Positions 10,510 through 18,674 of a stretch of DNA of 18,674 bases are shown piece by piece. The notes beneath the pieces were generated by a model. It was not told where the DNA came from, did no database searches, and saw only the letters and a program-made list of their open reading frames with translations. The stretch spans positions 1-18,674 of the forward strand of contig CAJVPJ010000706.1 in the NCBI GenBank assembly GCA_910592205.1, read 5' to 3'. The translations under genes and the position numbers were made by a program. Every line of letters starts with the position of its first letter. The first letter of the stretch is position 1. This stretch comes from Paraglomus occultum (taxonomy: Eukaryota > Glomeromycota > Glomeromycetes > Paraglomerales > Paraglomeraceae).

Positions 10510-10726
10510 TGTTGTATGTCAGATCGGAATTTATGTCAGAATTTTATGTCGCTTCTAAACTGACATACGACAATATATTATTCACTCGATAAAATAAAGT
10601 CACTCTAAGATAAAATCACTCTAAGATAAAGAATTTTCCCGCTCAAATTTTTAATAAGCGATATAAAATTCTGATCTGACATATATCACTTCGGAATTGA
10701 TATAAATTCCGATCTGACATACAACA
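10510..10726. mobile_element. Foldback / MITE-like element, 217 bases
   Basis: Perfect 25-base terminal inverted repeats at 10510-10534 and 10702-10726 (outer end TGTTGTATGTCAGATC). A second inner pair of inverted repeats (10536-10554 and 10656-10674) matches at 18 of 19 positions. The right arm has an extra insert of about 27 bases relative to the left. The interior is AT-rich and non-coding, with a short tandem duplication. No target-site duplication is evident, so the exact ends are uncertain. An internal copy of the end word CTGACATACRACA lies at about 10560. Confidence 0.7.
10601..10631. repeat. Short tandem duplication inside the foldback element
   Basis: The word CACTCTAAGATAAA occurs twice, at 10601-10614 and 10617-10630, 16 bases apart, in the loop region between the inverted repeats. 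Confidence 0.9.
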
Positions 10727-11099
10727 CTTGTTGTCTGTAATCCAATCCAGTGGTTTTGGCGTTTTGCACATGTCAGATAAGCCATCCTGTATGCAACCCT
10801 TACTTTTCTATACTTGCATCACATGTGATCCGATGGGGGGACCCAAACATCCGTGGCAAGAACTAGTGGAAAATGATACATAGTAGTAAGCCATAACTAT
10901 TCGATAACATGATGCATAAGTAAATAGTTTACCTCCACATGGATTCTTCTCATGCTCTTCCATGCACATAATTATGAGACTGATGTGCTGGGCTTTGGCA
11001 ACCTTGTTGTGTCTATATATTTTGTCATAGTAATAGTGGTTCCTCATTCTAAATTTTACCATTATTATTACAAGTGGTTCACATCATACTTTGCACCGC

Positions 11100-11337
11100 A
11101 TACTTATTCGATACATGAGTAAGCTGAACAGCATTACCAGCTTTTCCTGAAGCAACCATGCCGACCAATCTATGCTTGTCAGTTGCTGTAAGCTTAACTG
11201 GCTGTCCACCCAGACTTTTCAGAATCTCAGGTCTTGACTTTGCACATACTCTCTGTCCATTGTTGTGTGACTAATACCTAGCTGTGCAGCTATTTTATAT
11301 GATGAGAGTCCATTATTATCAAATAGGGTAACAATGC
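11100..11337 (-). pseudogene. Relic of a Tc1/mariner-type transposase (N-terminal HTH part)
   Basis: The minus strand reads SIVTLFDNNGLSSYKIAAQL then GISHTTMDR (about 11337-11250), a helix-turn-helix typical of Tc1-like transposases. After a frame change it reads VCAKSRPEILKSLGGQPVKL, then TATDKHRLVGMVASGKAG and NAVQLTHVSNK (to about 11100), matching the usual linker and second HTH region (compare the common LSATDKR...SGKADTAVQ pattern). Downstream, to about 10950, the frames degrade and I could not find the DDE catalytic region. The element is therefore inactive and truncated. Its inverted repeats were not found. Confidence 0.75.
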
Positions 11338-12319
11338 TGTTATTATTATGAGTTTCTGCAGAATAGGCTTCATAATGAGAATTATTATGCCAAAGGAATG
11401 GCAAAAAATTCAAACAATATTTGTAAACAACACGTTTGGGATACTAATACATAGCCATCAAATGAATATCCTATCCACTCGTGCGACTGGTAAAAAATAT
11501 TTAAGCAGCGCGAATTTCCCTTCAACATCAACTTCAGATCATTTTAGTTCGTACTTTTTATTAAAAATTTAACAATAGTATGTTATAATGTCCTTTTTGA
11601 ATAGTTCTTTATATTCTAATAAAGCCTCTGCCGATAGTTATAACTGTTGGTTGCTTCATCCCTGTACTTAAAGAAGGGTTGAGTTTAAATCGCTCCTTGG
11701 ACCCTTCGTATTGCATATTCGAATCTTGCCATCGAATAGCTGGTACCTCGGCACAGGATTTCTATTTAATTGTCAGAAACGCGTTTAAACTGAAAACTTT
11801 CCTGTACGATAGACTTTTCATCTTATCCCAGTAAATTATAATCGTATTTATCCTCGAAAAATTAAATAGTTATCTACAAGCCCCAACACTGAGCCTATAA
11901 TTAGAGTTTTCCATTAATACTGAAATGATAAATTTCACATAATAACAATCTTATCCAACTTTATCTGATGAATTTGTATTTGTTAGTTTTAAACAGAACA
12001 AAAATTTTCTCCTAATTCAACATCAAAATTAACGAGTCCATAAGTTATGCATGCACACCACAATTATATTTATATGGCAAAGCCTTTTCAAAACGTCATC
12101 AGTTACATTAGAAATTACAGCCACATCGAACATGTTCACTTGTCATTTACAATCTTGCCAATTTTGGTGTTCTCAATTGAAGACAAATAGCCATATAATA
12201 TATAATTTGTTTGGGTTTGTAAACAAACGCGTCTTTTTATTGAATACAGAGACCATATTATGTTACCACAGTCCTCATGACGAATAAAATAATTACATGA
12301 TTTTAAATAATCACCGACA

Positions 12320-12463
12320 ATGCCGTCTCTTAAAACAGACGACGGTCGATATGATTTCGGTTACATCGCTGATTTTGCATTTTCAAATTGCAAGACGTTA
12401 TTTGAAGGCATCGAGCCAAACAATTGCGGAAAGAGCAATCAATTGTCGACTTTTGGAATGTAG
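12320..12463 (+). other. Short open frame, 47 codons, unrecognised
   Basis: Begins MPSLKTDDGRYDFGYIADFA and ends with a stop at 12461-12463. Its composition is protein-like (balanced charge, aromatic residues), unlike neighbouring AT-rich frames. A different frame remains open after the stop, so this may be the remains of a longer frame-shifted gene. No domain is recognised and no splice partner was found. Confidence 0.2.
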
Positions 12464-12694
12464 CCATCCATGTTCGAGCAGAGCTGTGGCCTCTTCTAAT
12501 ATGCAGCCAGTCGATGGCCTTTAAACCGAGCTTTACTACTCGGACTTTACTCCAACGACACATCAAAGATCATAGGGAACTGATTATGAAGATGTTGCTT
12601 ACAAATTACAAGACCACACCTACTTGGAGAAAGAATTTAACCAAAGCAAAATATCCTCTCTGATTATTTATTCGTGATCTTCGCCTAAACGCAC

Positions 12695-12859
12695 ATGACC
12701 CCACTTTGGTTTGTTGCAATGGCCCCCAACAAAACAACCTACTTCCATCCACTATTTGCACTCTTCAAGCTCATTGTGGATAAGATCTTAGTCAATGGTG
12801 TCTATCACGAAAAGTCGATGACAGAAACCGTCTTTTTCTACTATTCGACTCTTGCTTGA
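12695..12859 (+). other. Short open frame, 54 codons, unrecognised
   Basis: Reads MTPLWFVAMAPNKTTYFHPL, then a segment with FKLIVDKILVNGVYHEKSM, and ends at a TGA at 12857-12859. It looks more like protein than chance AT-rich DNA but matches no family I know. It is probably a fragment of a decayed gene together with the open frame at 12320. Confidence 0.2.
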
Positions 12860-13910
12860 TCTTTCTGGCCGATCAATGCCTAGCATTAAAATTCCTGACG
12901 TCGATCAAAAACCCAACAAACGGACGAACATGACTGACCCGAATTGAAATGATTCACAGAACAGGGATGTGGAGATGACATCGGGAAAAGTACAAATTTG
13001 TCCATCGGAAAGCCTAATATATGTTCTTCTTATTCTTTACTTGCCATGGTCAAGTGCTGAGGGTTTTTTGCTAAGAAAGTGTGCAATATTGTAATCTGTT
13101 GTGGTACGCAGTTCAGGGAGTAGTGAATGCGTGCAGGTTGCGGACACGTCAAGCAGATTTACGGTTACTGATCATGCAGATGGTGATTCAACAATAATAA
13201 AGTGATGGGGGGAAATAATATAAATGTTGTGGTATGTGGGTATCTTTTCTGTTGTCTAATAGATGTTATAGTAGCACAAATACTTACGTTGTCCAGTGAT
13301 ACAAGTTAAAGAGTTCTTGGCAAAGCGACAATTAATAAATTGCCGTTGTGTGTGCGTTTGACAGCCAGGGATGAAAATTCAACCTCACTGCAACACATTT
13401 ATCCGATCATTGTCCAATCAACGATGGTAAATTACGCTCGAGATTACGATATCTGGTATTGCAATGGAGATCTTGTTCTCTTTAAGAAAAGCATTTGTTT
13501 AAACGACGCTGAATCGCTAGTTGCAGTCAGGTTGCTATTCAACGTAGCAGGCTAAAGTCACACTAGATAATATCCGCTTCATCCACTCCCCCCCTCCTCT
13601 CCCCCGTTATCTCCAAGACCCAAACACCCAAATGTTCACCCAGATGCTTTTTTCTCTTTTAGCCTTTTCCTCTTGTTTCTTTAATTCCTCACTACATCGA
13701 CAAAATCAAAAAGTGTACTACATGATATGAATGGAAAAAAAATAAGTGAACTTGATATTTGTAGATGAAGAATAGTATATCACATGTATGCATCAAAGAC
13801 CCAAGATGAATGATGAACAGCGAATATGTTTAAAATGAAACAACAATGCAAGAAAATTTTTTTTTATTTTAGTATAAGGATTACGAGAAAATAGATGAAA
13901 CGTAAATAAA

Positions 13911-14874
<964 letters not shown>

Positions 14875-15486
14875 TGTATCTAGATATTATAACGATATAT
14901 GTGAGTTGGAGTCGACAGGATAAACGTAAAGAAGAGAAGAAAAGTCACATCGACTAAAGAGGTTATTTATGACGTACAGATGTGCCACAATTTTTGATAT
15001 CGTGGCACGATGCGGCATCAGCCGTATGGGATTATCGATTTAATCATATGGTGGTGTTTGTGTTGCTCTTTACAAGCGAGGTGGAAGGTAAAGAGGGAAT
15101 GATGATTGGTGCAGTTAAAGGAGGTGATAATGGCCACACTTTGTCATATCAGTTAGTGGCTTATCCACTCTTTCCCCCTTTTCGATTCAAGAAAAGTAAA
15201 AATGGAACTAACAAATTAGTAAAATGTGATTGGTTAAACAAGTTAATATTTGTTATATTTGTTACAAACGCAAAGGAGATAATAAACGGGTGGGACAAGC
15301 ATAATAAAAATTAAGCCCATTTGAGTTTTATTCTATAAATAGCGAGTGCGTTTATTACGGGAATTATTATTACTTTAATGCAAGAATATTATTATACACG
15401 TACATGAACAAAGAAAAAAAAAGCCACACTTTAATAAATATTTGTGGAACGAACCGCAGCAAATTCAGCAGCCATTCTCTCTCCAA
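14875..15486 (-). promoter_or_regulatory. Calmodulin upstream region with TATA-like and CRE-like words
   Basis: On the coding strand, GTACGTCATAAATAACC (14977-14961) joins a CRE-like TACGTCA with a TATA-like ATAAATAA about 90 bases before the ATG, followed by a pyrimidine-rich run (TTTTCTTCTCTTCTTTACG, about 14946-14928). This is a plausible core promoter. A plus-strand open frame at 14982-15314 has no recognisable content. CTATAAATAG near 15334 is palindromic and could serve either strand. Confidence 0.4.
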
Positions 15487-16647
15487 TCATTCATCGTCAC
15501 GATCCCCACATACCCCACAAACAAAACACTTGCTCACAAACGTATCTAAACACCACGTCCACCATCCGCTCCACAAATATTCCTGTTCCATCTTTCTTTT
15601 TGATAACACATCGTCCAGCATTTCAATATCAATTCCTGCGTCTGCTTCGTCTTCGTCATCACGATATGGCACGCTATGCACGTACTCTCTGCTATTCCTA
15701 TTATTACCGTCTACGCTACTTCGATTGAGAAGTGGAAAGTATTTGTTCCATCGGTTATCGCTAATCGATGACGAGAGAGAGCGATGATTGCGTGTCTGCC
15801 ACAGTAGCCATAATCCTTCGTCTGAATCGTGTGAATCGGTTGTGATCGGGTCTAAATCCTCATCTTCGACGTGAACGGTCGATGATTCATCGGCTGCGTG
15901 ATGTGGGTAGTAATTGAGAGGAACTGTGGTTGGGTTGGTGTTTGAAATGGGATGGGAACGGGAAGTAGATGGTGAAGATGAGTATCTTTAATATTAATTT
16001 AACATATATGTGTAATAAAAGAATACAATAATAATTGTGTCCAGATTGTCTGATCTAAGCGACTCGTTACCCACACTCAAAGCGGGAATATGGGTTGTGT
16101 TTATTGCCGCATTCCCACAACACACAAAACTCACCATCGGTATTGTCATGTCTTATCTTACCGTTCTTTGTCTGGACATCTTTCAATTTTGTTTCTAAGG
16201 TCAACGGAATGTTAATACAAAATCATGAAGAGAATGATCTAACCATATTCAGACATCAACAAACCAACCTAGTAATTCAACGTGTTTTTCAGACTCGCTC
16301 AATAGTGCCCAGGACACTTTACTACCTTTACGTGAGTGTCGCGTGGTGTTTGTAGGAGGGGGTGGTAAGGGTATTGTGACGTCGTTGGGTTTAGGGCTCC
16401 AGATTGCATCGATCTGAATGAAAGAGAGTTAATACATTAAATGAGGGACATGCATTTCTGGTCTAATTTCTGTTGTTTTGTAATCACAATCTTGCAGCCG
16501 ACTGTTCTGACCGGACCGTCCCAACTCCAAACTAACGTTGCGATCGCCGCCGTTTGCATTCGTTGCCTTTTGCCAGAATAGATCTTCTTCGGGGTCAGGA
16601 AAAGCCTTGCTCAAATTTGTATTAACTCTCAAAGGAGTAGTTGTCAT
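15487..16647 (-). CDS. Unrecognised acidic Trp/Cys-rich protein, 4 exons, 273 aa
   Basis: Exons: 16647-16537, 16413-16326, 16194-16071, 15985-15487; introns of 123, 131 and 85 bases, phases consistent. The last exon is open for 166 codons without an ATG, too long for chance in AT-rich DNA. The protein starts MTTTPLRVNTNLSKAFPDPE. It has a Pro run (IPLPPPP, about 56-62), a Cys/Trp cluster FCVLWECGNKHNPYSRFECG (89-108), a Ser-rich stretch, an acidic block DDEDEADAGIDIEMLDD (217-233) and a C-terminal Trp/Cys cluster WSGWWTWC (246-253) followed by CFVCGVCG (261-268). No signal peptide or clear membrane span is seen and I cannot name a family. Weak points: the exon 1 donor (GTTAGT at 16536) was chosen only because it is in phase, and exon 3 contains two stronger donors (GTAAGA at 16161, GTGAGT at 16134) that would shift frame and end early. 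Confidence 0.65.
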
Positions 16648-17549
16648 TATTGTTCTTTAGTTTCAATAACTAATTACAGCTCTGGTCGAGACGATTGCGA
16701 ATGATATTTTATTAAAGAGATGGAGCTAAGAAAGAGCACAGAACAGGCTTGGGTGCTTTCCAAAAAAGGAACATGCAGCGCAAGTCGTGATGAACACGGA
16801 GAGATAAAGGGCAATGCACCCATTTTTATATGTGCGCAAATAATTTTCCGACCCAACCGATTTTAATCTTGTCAGAGGAAAAGCATAAAAGGGGAATTTT
16901 GGCAGGCGTGTGCCTCATGATATCATGCTTTAAAAAAAGCGTCACTCGATATGAATGTTGATTGGAAAGCGCTAAAATAAATCGATTCCGATTCTCAGCT
17001 AGAGTCGATGTTTCATCAGACACTGCCAAGCTTGTTCCCCAAAACCGCAGAGTATGCTGTAAGACTAGCGCGGCACAAAAGGTCCCAAGATAAGTTGTCG
17101 GATCAATTAACTTATCAAGTTACAATGTTATAATTCACTGTTTGTTTCGATATGCAGGATGCCATCATAAGGGCTAATATTGAATTGTTGGTTACTATTA
17201 TATTAATTTATACAATGGCTATTTATTTAAAAACACCCTTTTCGGTCAGTTTGGACAGGACCAAACGCGGTGTTAATATGAGCTCGGCTTTTGGAACATG
17301 TCAAATACCTGAACAACATGTAAATAAACAATGTCATTTCATATGTAGATACGAAAAATTATGTAGCAATGTCAGTAATAATAATTACTGAAAGTTTATA
17401 GCAGTTCATCTACAACTACTTATTTAACCATATTAATATATAATTGTGTACTTTGTGTTCATAACCATAAATACTAGTACGACTTTAAAACTATGAACAG
17501 CAGTTCGAAAAGAAGAGCCTTTAAAAGAAAAAGTTTTATTTTACATGGA
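16648..17549. other. Intergenic region between CSN6 and the unrecognised gene
   Basis: No gene is supported. On the minus strand a TATAAAAA lies at 16830-16823, about 180 bases upstream of the ATG at 16647, a possible TATA box for the 273-residue gene. On the CSN6 side, AATAAA on the minus strand at 17540-17535, ten bases after the CSN6 stop, is a likely polyadenylation signal. A plus-strand frame at 17152-17391 with a hydrophobic start is not convincing. Confidence 0.45.
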
Positions 17550-18626
17550 TTAACGTCGATTCGATTTTCCTGTACTACTGGCAAGATTGAATTTATCTAC
17601 AAGCTACATTAAAAAAGAGTTGGAAACAATTGCGATTAAAATATTTCTTATTGATTACACGTATACGTCTAGTGATAAAACTTTTGCATATTCTCGTACC
17701 TCGTTGATGCAATTCGTTCCTTTCGTTATGGTTGCGAGATAAGAAGTGAGCAACACGTCGTTGTATTCCTAGAAAGTTGTATGCGTATAATATTGAATCA
17801 AATGCCGTCATGAAAAATCAACGCTTGCATCGACTTACGGTTAAAAATTCTTGATTGAATTCTGCTCCATCGATTGTCGGCAACCGGTTACATAAACTGG
17901 CAATTTGACGGAGAATATCATGATCAAGCTCGTCCTCTGAAACTATGTATATACAGAAATGTCTTATTAGCATCCAAATGGATTTAACTATATAACAACA
18001 AGCACACTGACGAGTTACACGGCAAATCAATACCATACCATTCTTGGCATCCAGAAGATACTGATGGAGCAACTTTATTCTTGTATGGAGCATTTTGATA
18101 GCGTTACTCTGGGTAGTCAAGTGGGCGATCACTAGAGTAGAAATTTTCATCATTAATACAACAGCACTTTTCCCTATGATACGCTGCACTACCGCACACA
18201 GACACCCCCCGTTCTACTTGCGTGATGATCCTTCGGTTCCCTCTCCGGCAGAAGTGTGAGCAACGTGATCAACTGCGATACGTTCCGCCTCTCCTGTCTC
18301 GATCTTGTACTGTGCTTTAATAAACATCGTGTGGGCTTTCCCATCGATGAGATCAATTATAGACTCGTACACGGTTATTGGCAGGTTCTTGGAGGATATA
18401 ATCTCGAATGGATTCATCTGCAGAAACAGAGGACTTTCATTAAGAGTCATAATCTACAAATTTTTAAAATAGTAAATAGGTAAGTATGGCAAATCGGTAC
18501 ACTAGCCAAACTGAAACATCCAAACTCTAACAATTACTTGTTTGTGAATCTCGATATCTTCTTGTGTTGGATACGGTCCCAATGTATACCATCCCAAGAA
18601 ATCAAACTGGGGGAAAACCTGACGAA
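17550..18626 (-). CDS. CSN6: COP9 signalosome subunit 6, 3' part, partial at the window edge
   Basis: Exons in view: 18626-18538, 18453-18222, 18131-18039, 17936-17839, 17768-17700, 17603-17550; 210 residues plus stop. The N-terminal third lies beyond the window. Diagnostic segments: FDFLGWYTLGPYPTQEDIEI, NESPLFLQMNP, LPITVYESIIDLIDGKAH, AERIAVDHVAH, SNAIKMLHTRIKLLHQYLLD, ILRQIASLCNRLPTIDGAEF, YNDVLLTSYLATITKGTN, and the end VDKFNLASSTGKSNRR. These follow human CSN6 block by block (for instance the AIKMLHSRVKL and YLGTITKT regions). The MPN domain lacks the JAMM zinc ligands: GWYTLGP stands where active enzymes have GWYHSHP. That is expected for the structural, non-catalytic partner of CSN5 in the complex that removes NEDD8 from cullins. 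One intron appears to use a GC donor (18221). Confidence 0.95.
18132..18221 (-). other. Probable GC-AG intron in CSN6
   Basis: The upstream exon must end in phase 1 to keep the conserved frame (LIAHLTTQSNAIKMLH) after the acceptor CTCTAG. The only in-phase donor near GEGTEGSS is C|GCAAGT at 18221-18216, the textbook GC-donor sequence. The nearest GT (AA|GTAGAA at 18217) is in the wrong phase and fits the consensus poorly. Confidence 0.75.
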
Positions 18627-18674
18627 CTATGGGGGGAAAAATCCATTAAATAACATGGTTCGTCTATGACATCA
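18627..18674 (-). other. CSN6: Part of an upstream CSN6 intron at the window edge
   Basis: The bases before the acceptor (TTTTTCCCCCCATAG) are pyrimidine-rich and not in a conserved CSN6 frame, so this end of the window is most likely intron. The preceding exon ends in phase 1 and lies outside. Confidence 0.6.

Larger units (their letters stand above)
11414..13910. other. Intergenic region with scattered gene-like scraps
   Basis: The left half (to about 12300) is AT-rich and shows nothing. From about 12300 to 12860 base composition becomes more balanced and two short plus-strand open frames look protein-like (listed separately), but no family is recognisable. A pyrimidine-rich plus-strand block at 13586-13690 includes runs of seven and five C. 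A perfect GTAAGT donor lies on the minus strand at about 13288 without a convincing exon around it. Bases 13868-13863 hold an AATAAA on the minus strand, 43 bases after the calmodulin stop, a likely polyadenylation signal. Confidence 0.45.

Noticed and set aside
13280-13330. Perfect GTAAGT donor on the minus strand with a short open exon before it
   Set aside because: No conserved frame upstream and only a weak short continuation downstream; a chance consensus is likely in AT-rich DNA.
14982-15314. Plus-strand 110-codon open frame upstream of calmodulin
   Set aside because: Lies in the calmodulin upstream region, has no family resemblance and is low in protein-like features; not excluded but unsupported.
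15404-15787. Plus-strand Ser/His-rich open frames
   Set aside because: Antisense of the 166-codon last exon of the unrecognised gene, whose minus-strand frame is longer and joins upstream exons in phase.
17152-17391. Plus-strand 79-codon frame with a hydrophobic segment near its start
   Set aside because: No recognisable motif; AT-rich DNA readily gives hydrophobic frames; no splice partners seen.

Overview
The window looks like nuclear DNA of a fungus, most likely an early-diverging AT-rich one and possibly an arbuscular mycorrhizal fungus (Glomeromycotina). This is inferred from three things: a fungal SPT23/MGA2-type membrane-anchored transcription factor; intron-rich genes whose introns are mostly 70-220 bases; and decayed protein-kinase copies of the kind that is hugely expanded in Rhizophagus-like genomes. 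There is no ribosomal RNA or other marker here to settle the lineage.

All four recognisable genes lie on the minus strand. From right to left they are: (1) 18626-17550, the 3' two thirds of COP9 signalosome subunit 6 (CSN6), whose 5' end is outside the window; (2) 16647-15487, a four-exon gene for a 273-residue acidic, Trp/Cys-rich protein I do not recognise; (3) 14874-13911, calmodulin, three exons, 149 residues, with an ATG-only first exon; (4) 5205-280, an eight-exon SPT23/MGA2 homologue of 1331 residues. This last protein has a polyglutamine tract, the SPT23/MGA2 DNA-binding region, an IPT/TIG domain, ankyrin repeats, ten Gly-Gly-Asn-Met-Phe repeats and a C-terminal membrane anchor that appears only after the last intron is removed. 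All exon models were assembled by hand from splice sites, reading phase and family similarity.

Between calmodulin and the SPT23/MGA2 gene lie about 8.7 kb without an intact recognisable gene. This is a graveyard of mobile and expanded-family DNA: a Tc1/mariner-type transposase relic (about 11337-11100), a 217-base foldback/MITE-like element with 25-base perfect terminal inverted repeats (10510-10726), two head-to-tail protein-kinase relics (10466-10200 and 10190-9332), and a few short protein-like open segments (5790-5538, 12320-12463, 12695-12859) that I could not assign.

The genes do not form a pathway. Calmodulin (calcium signalling), CSN6 (cullin deneddylation) and the SPT23/MGA2 homologue (membrane-lipid-responsive transcription, by family knowledge) are ordinary housekeeping or regulatory genes that happen to be neighbours. 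The points most worth a second look are the intron that splits the membrane anchor of the SPT23/MGA2 protein, a probable GC-AG intron in CSN6, the unrecognised 273-residue protein, and the relic cluster.
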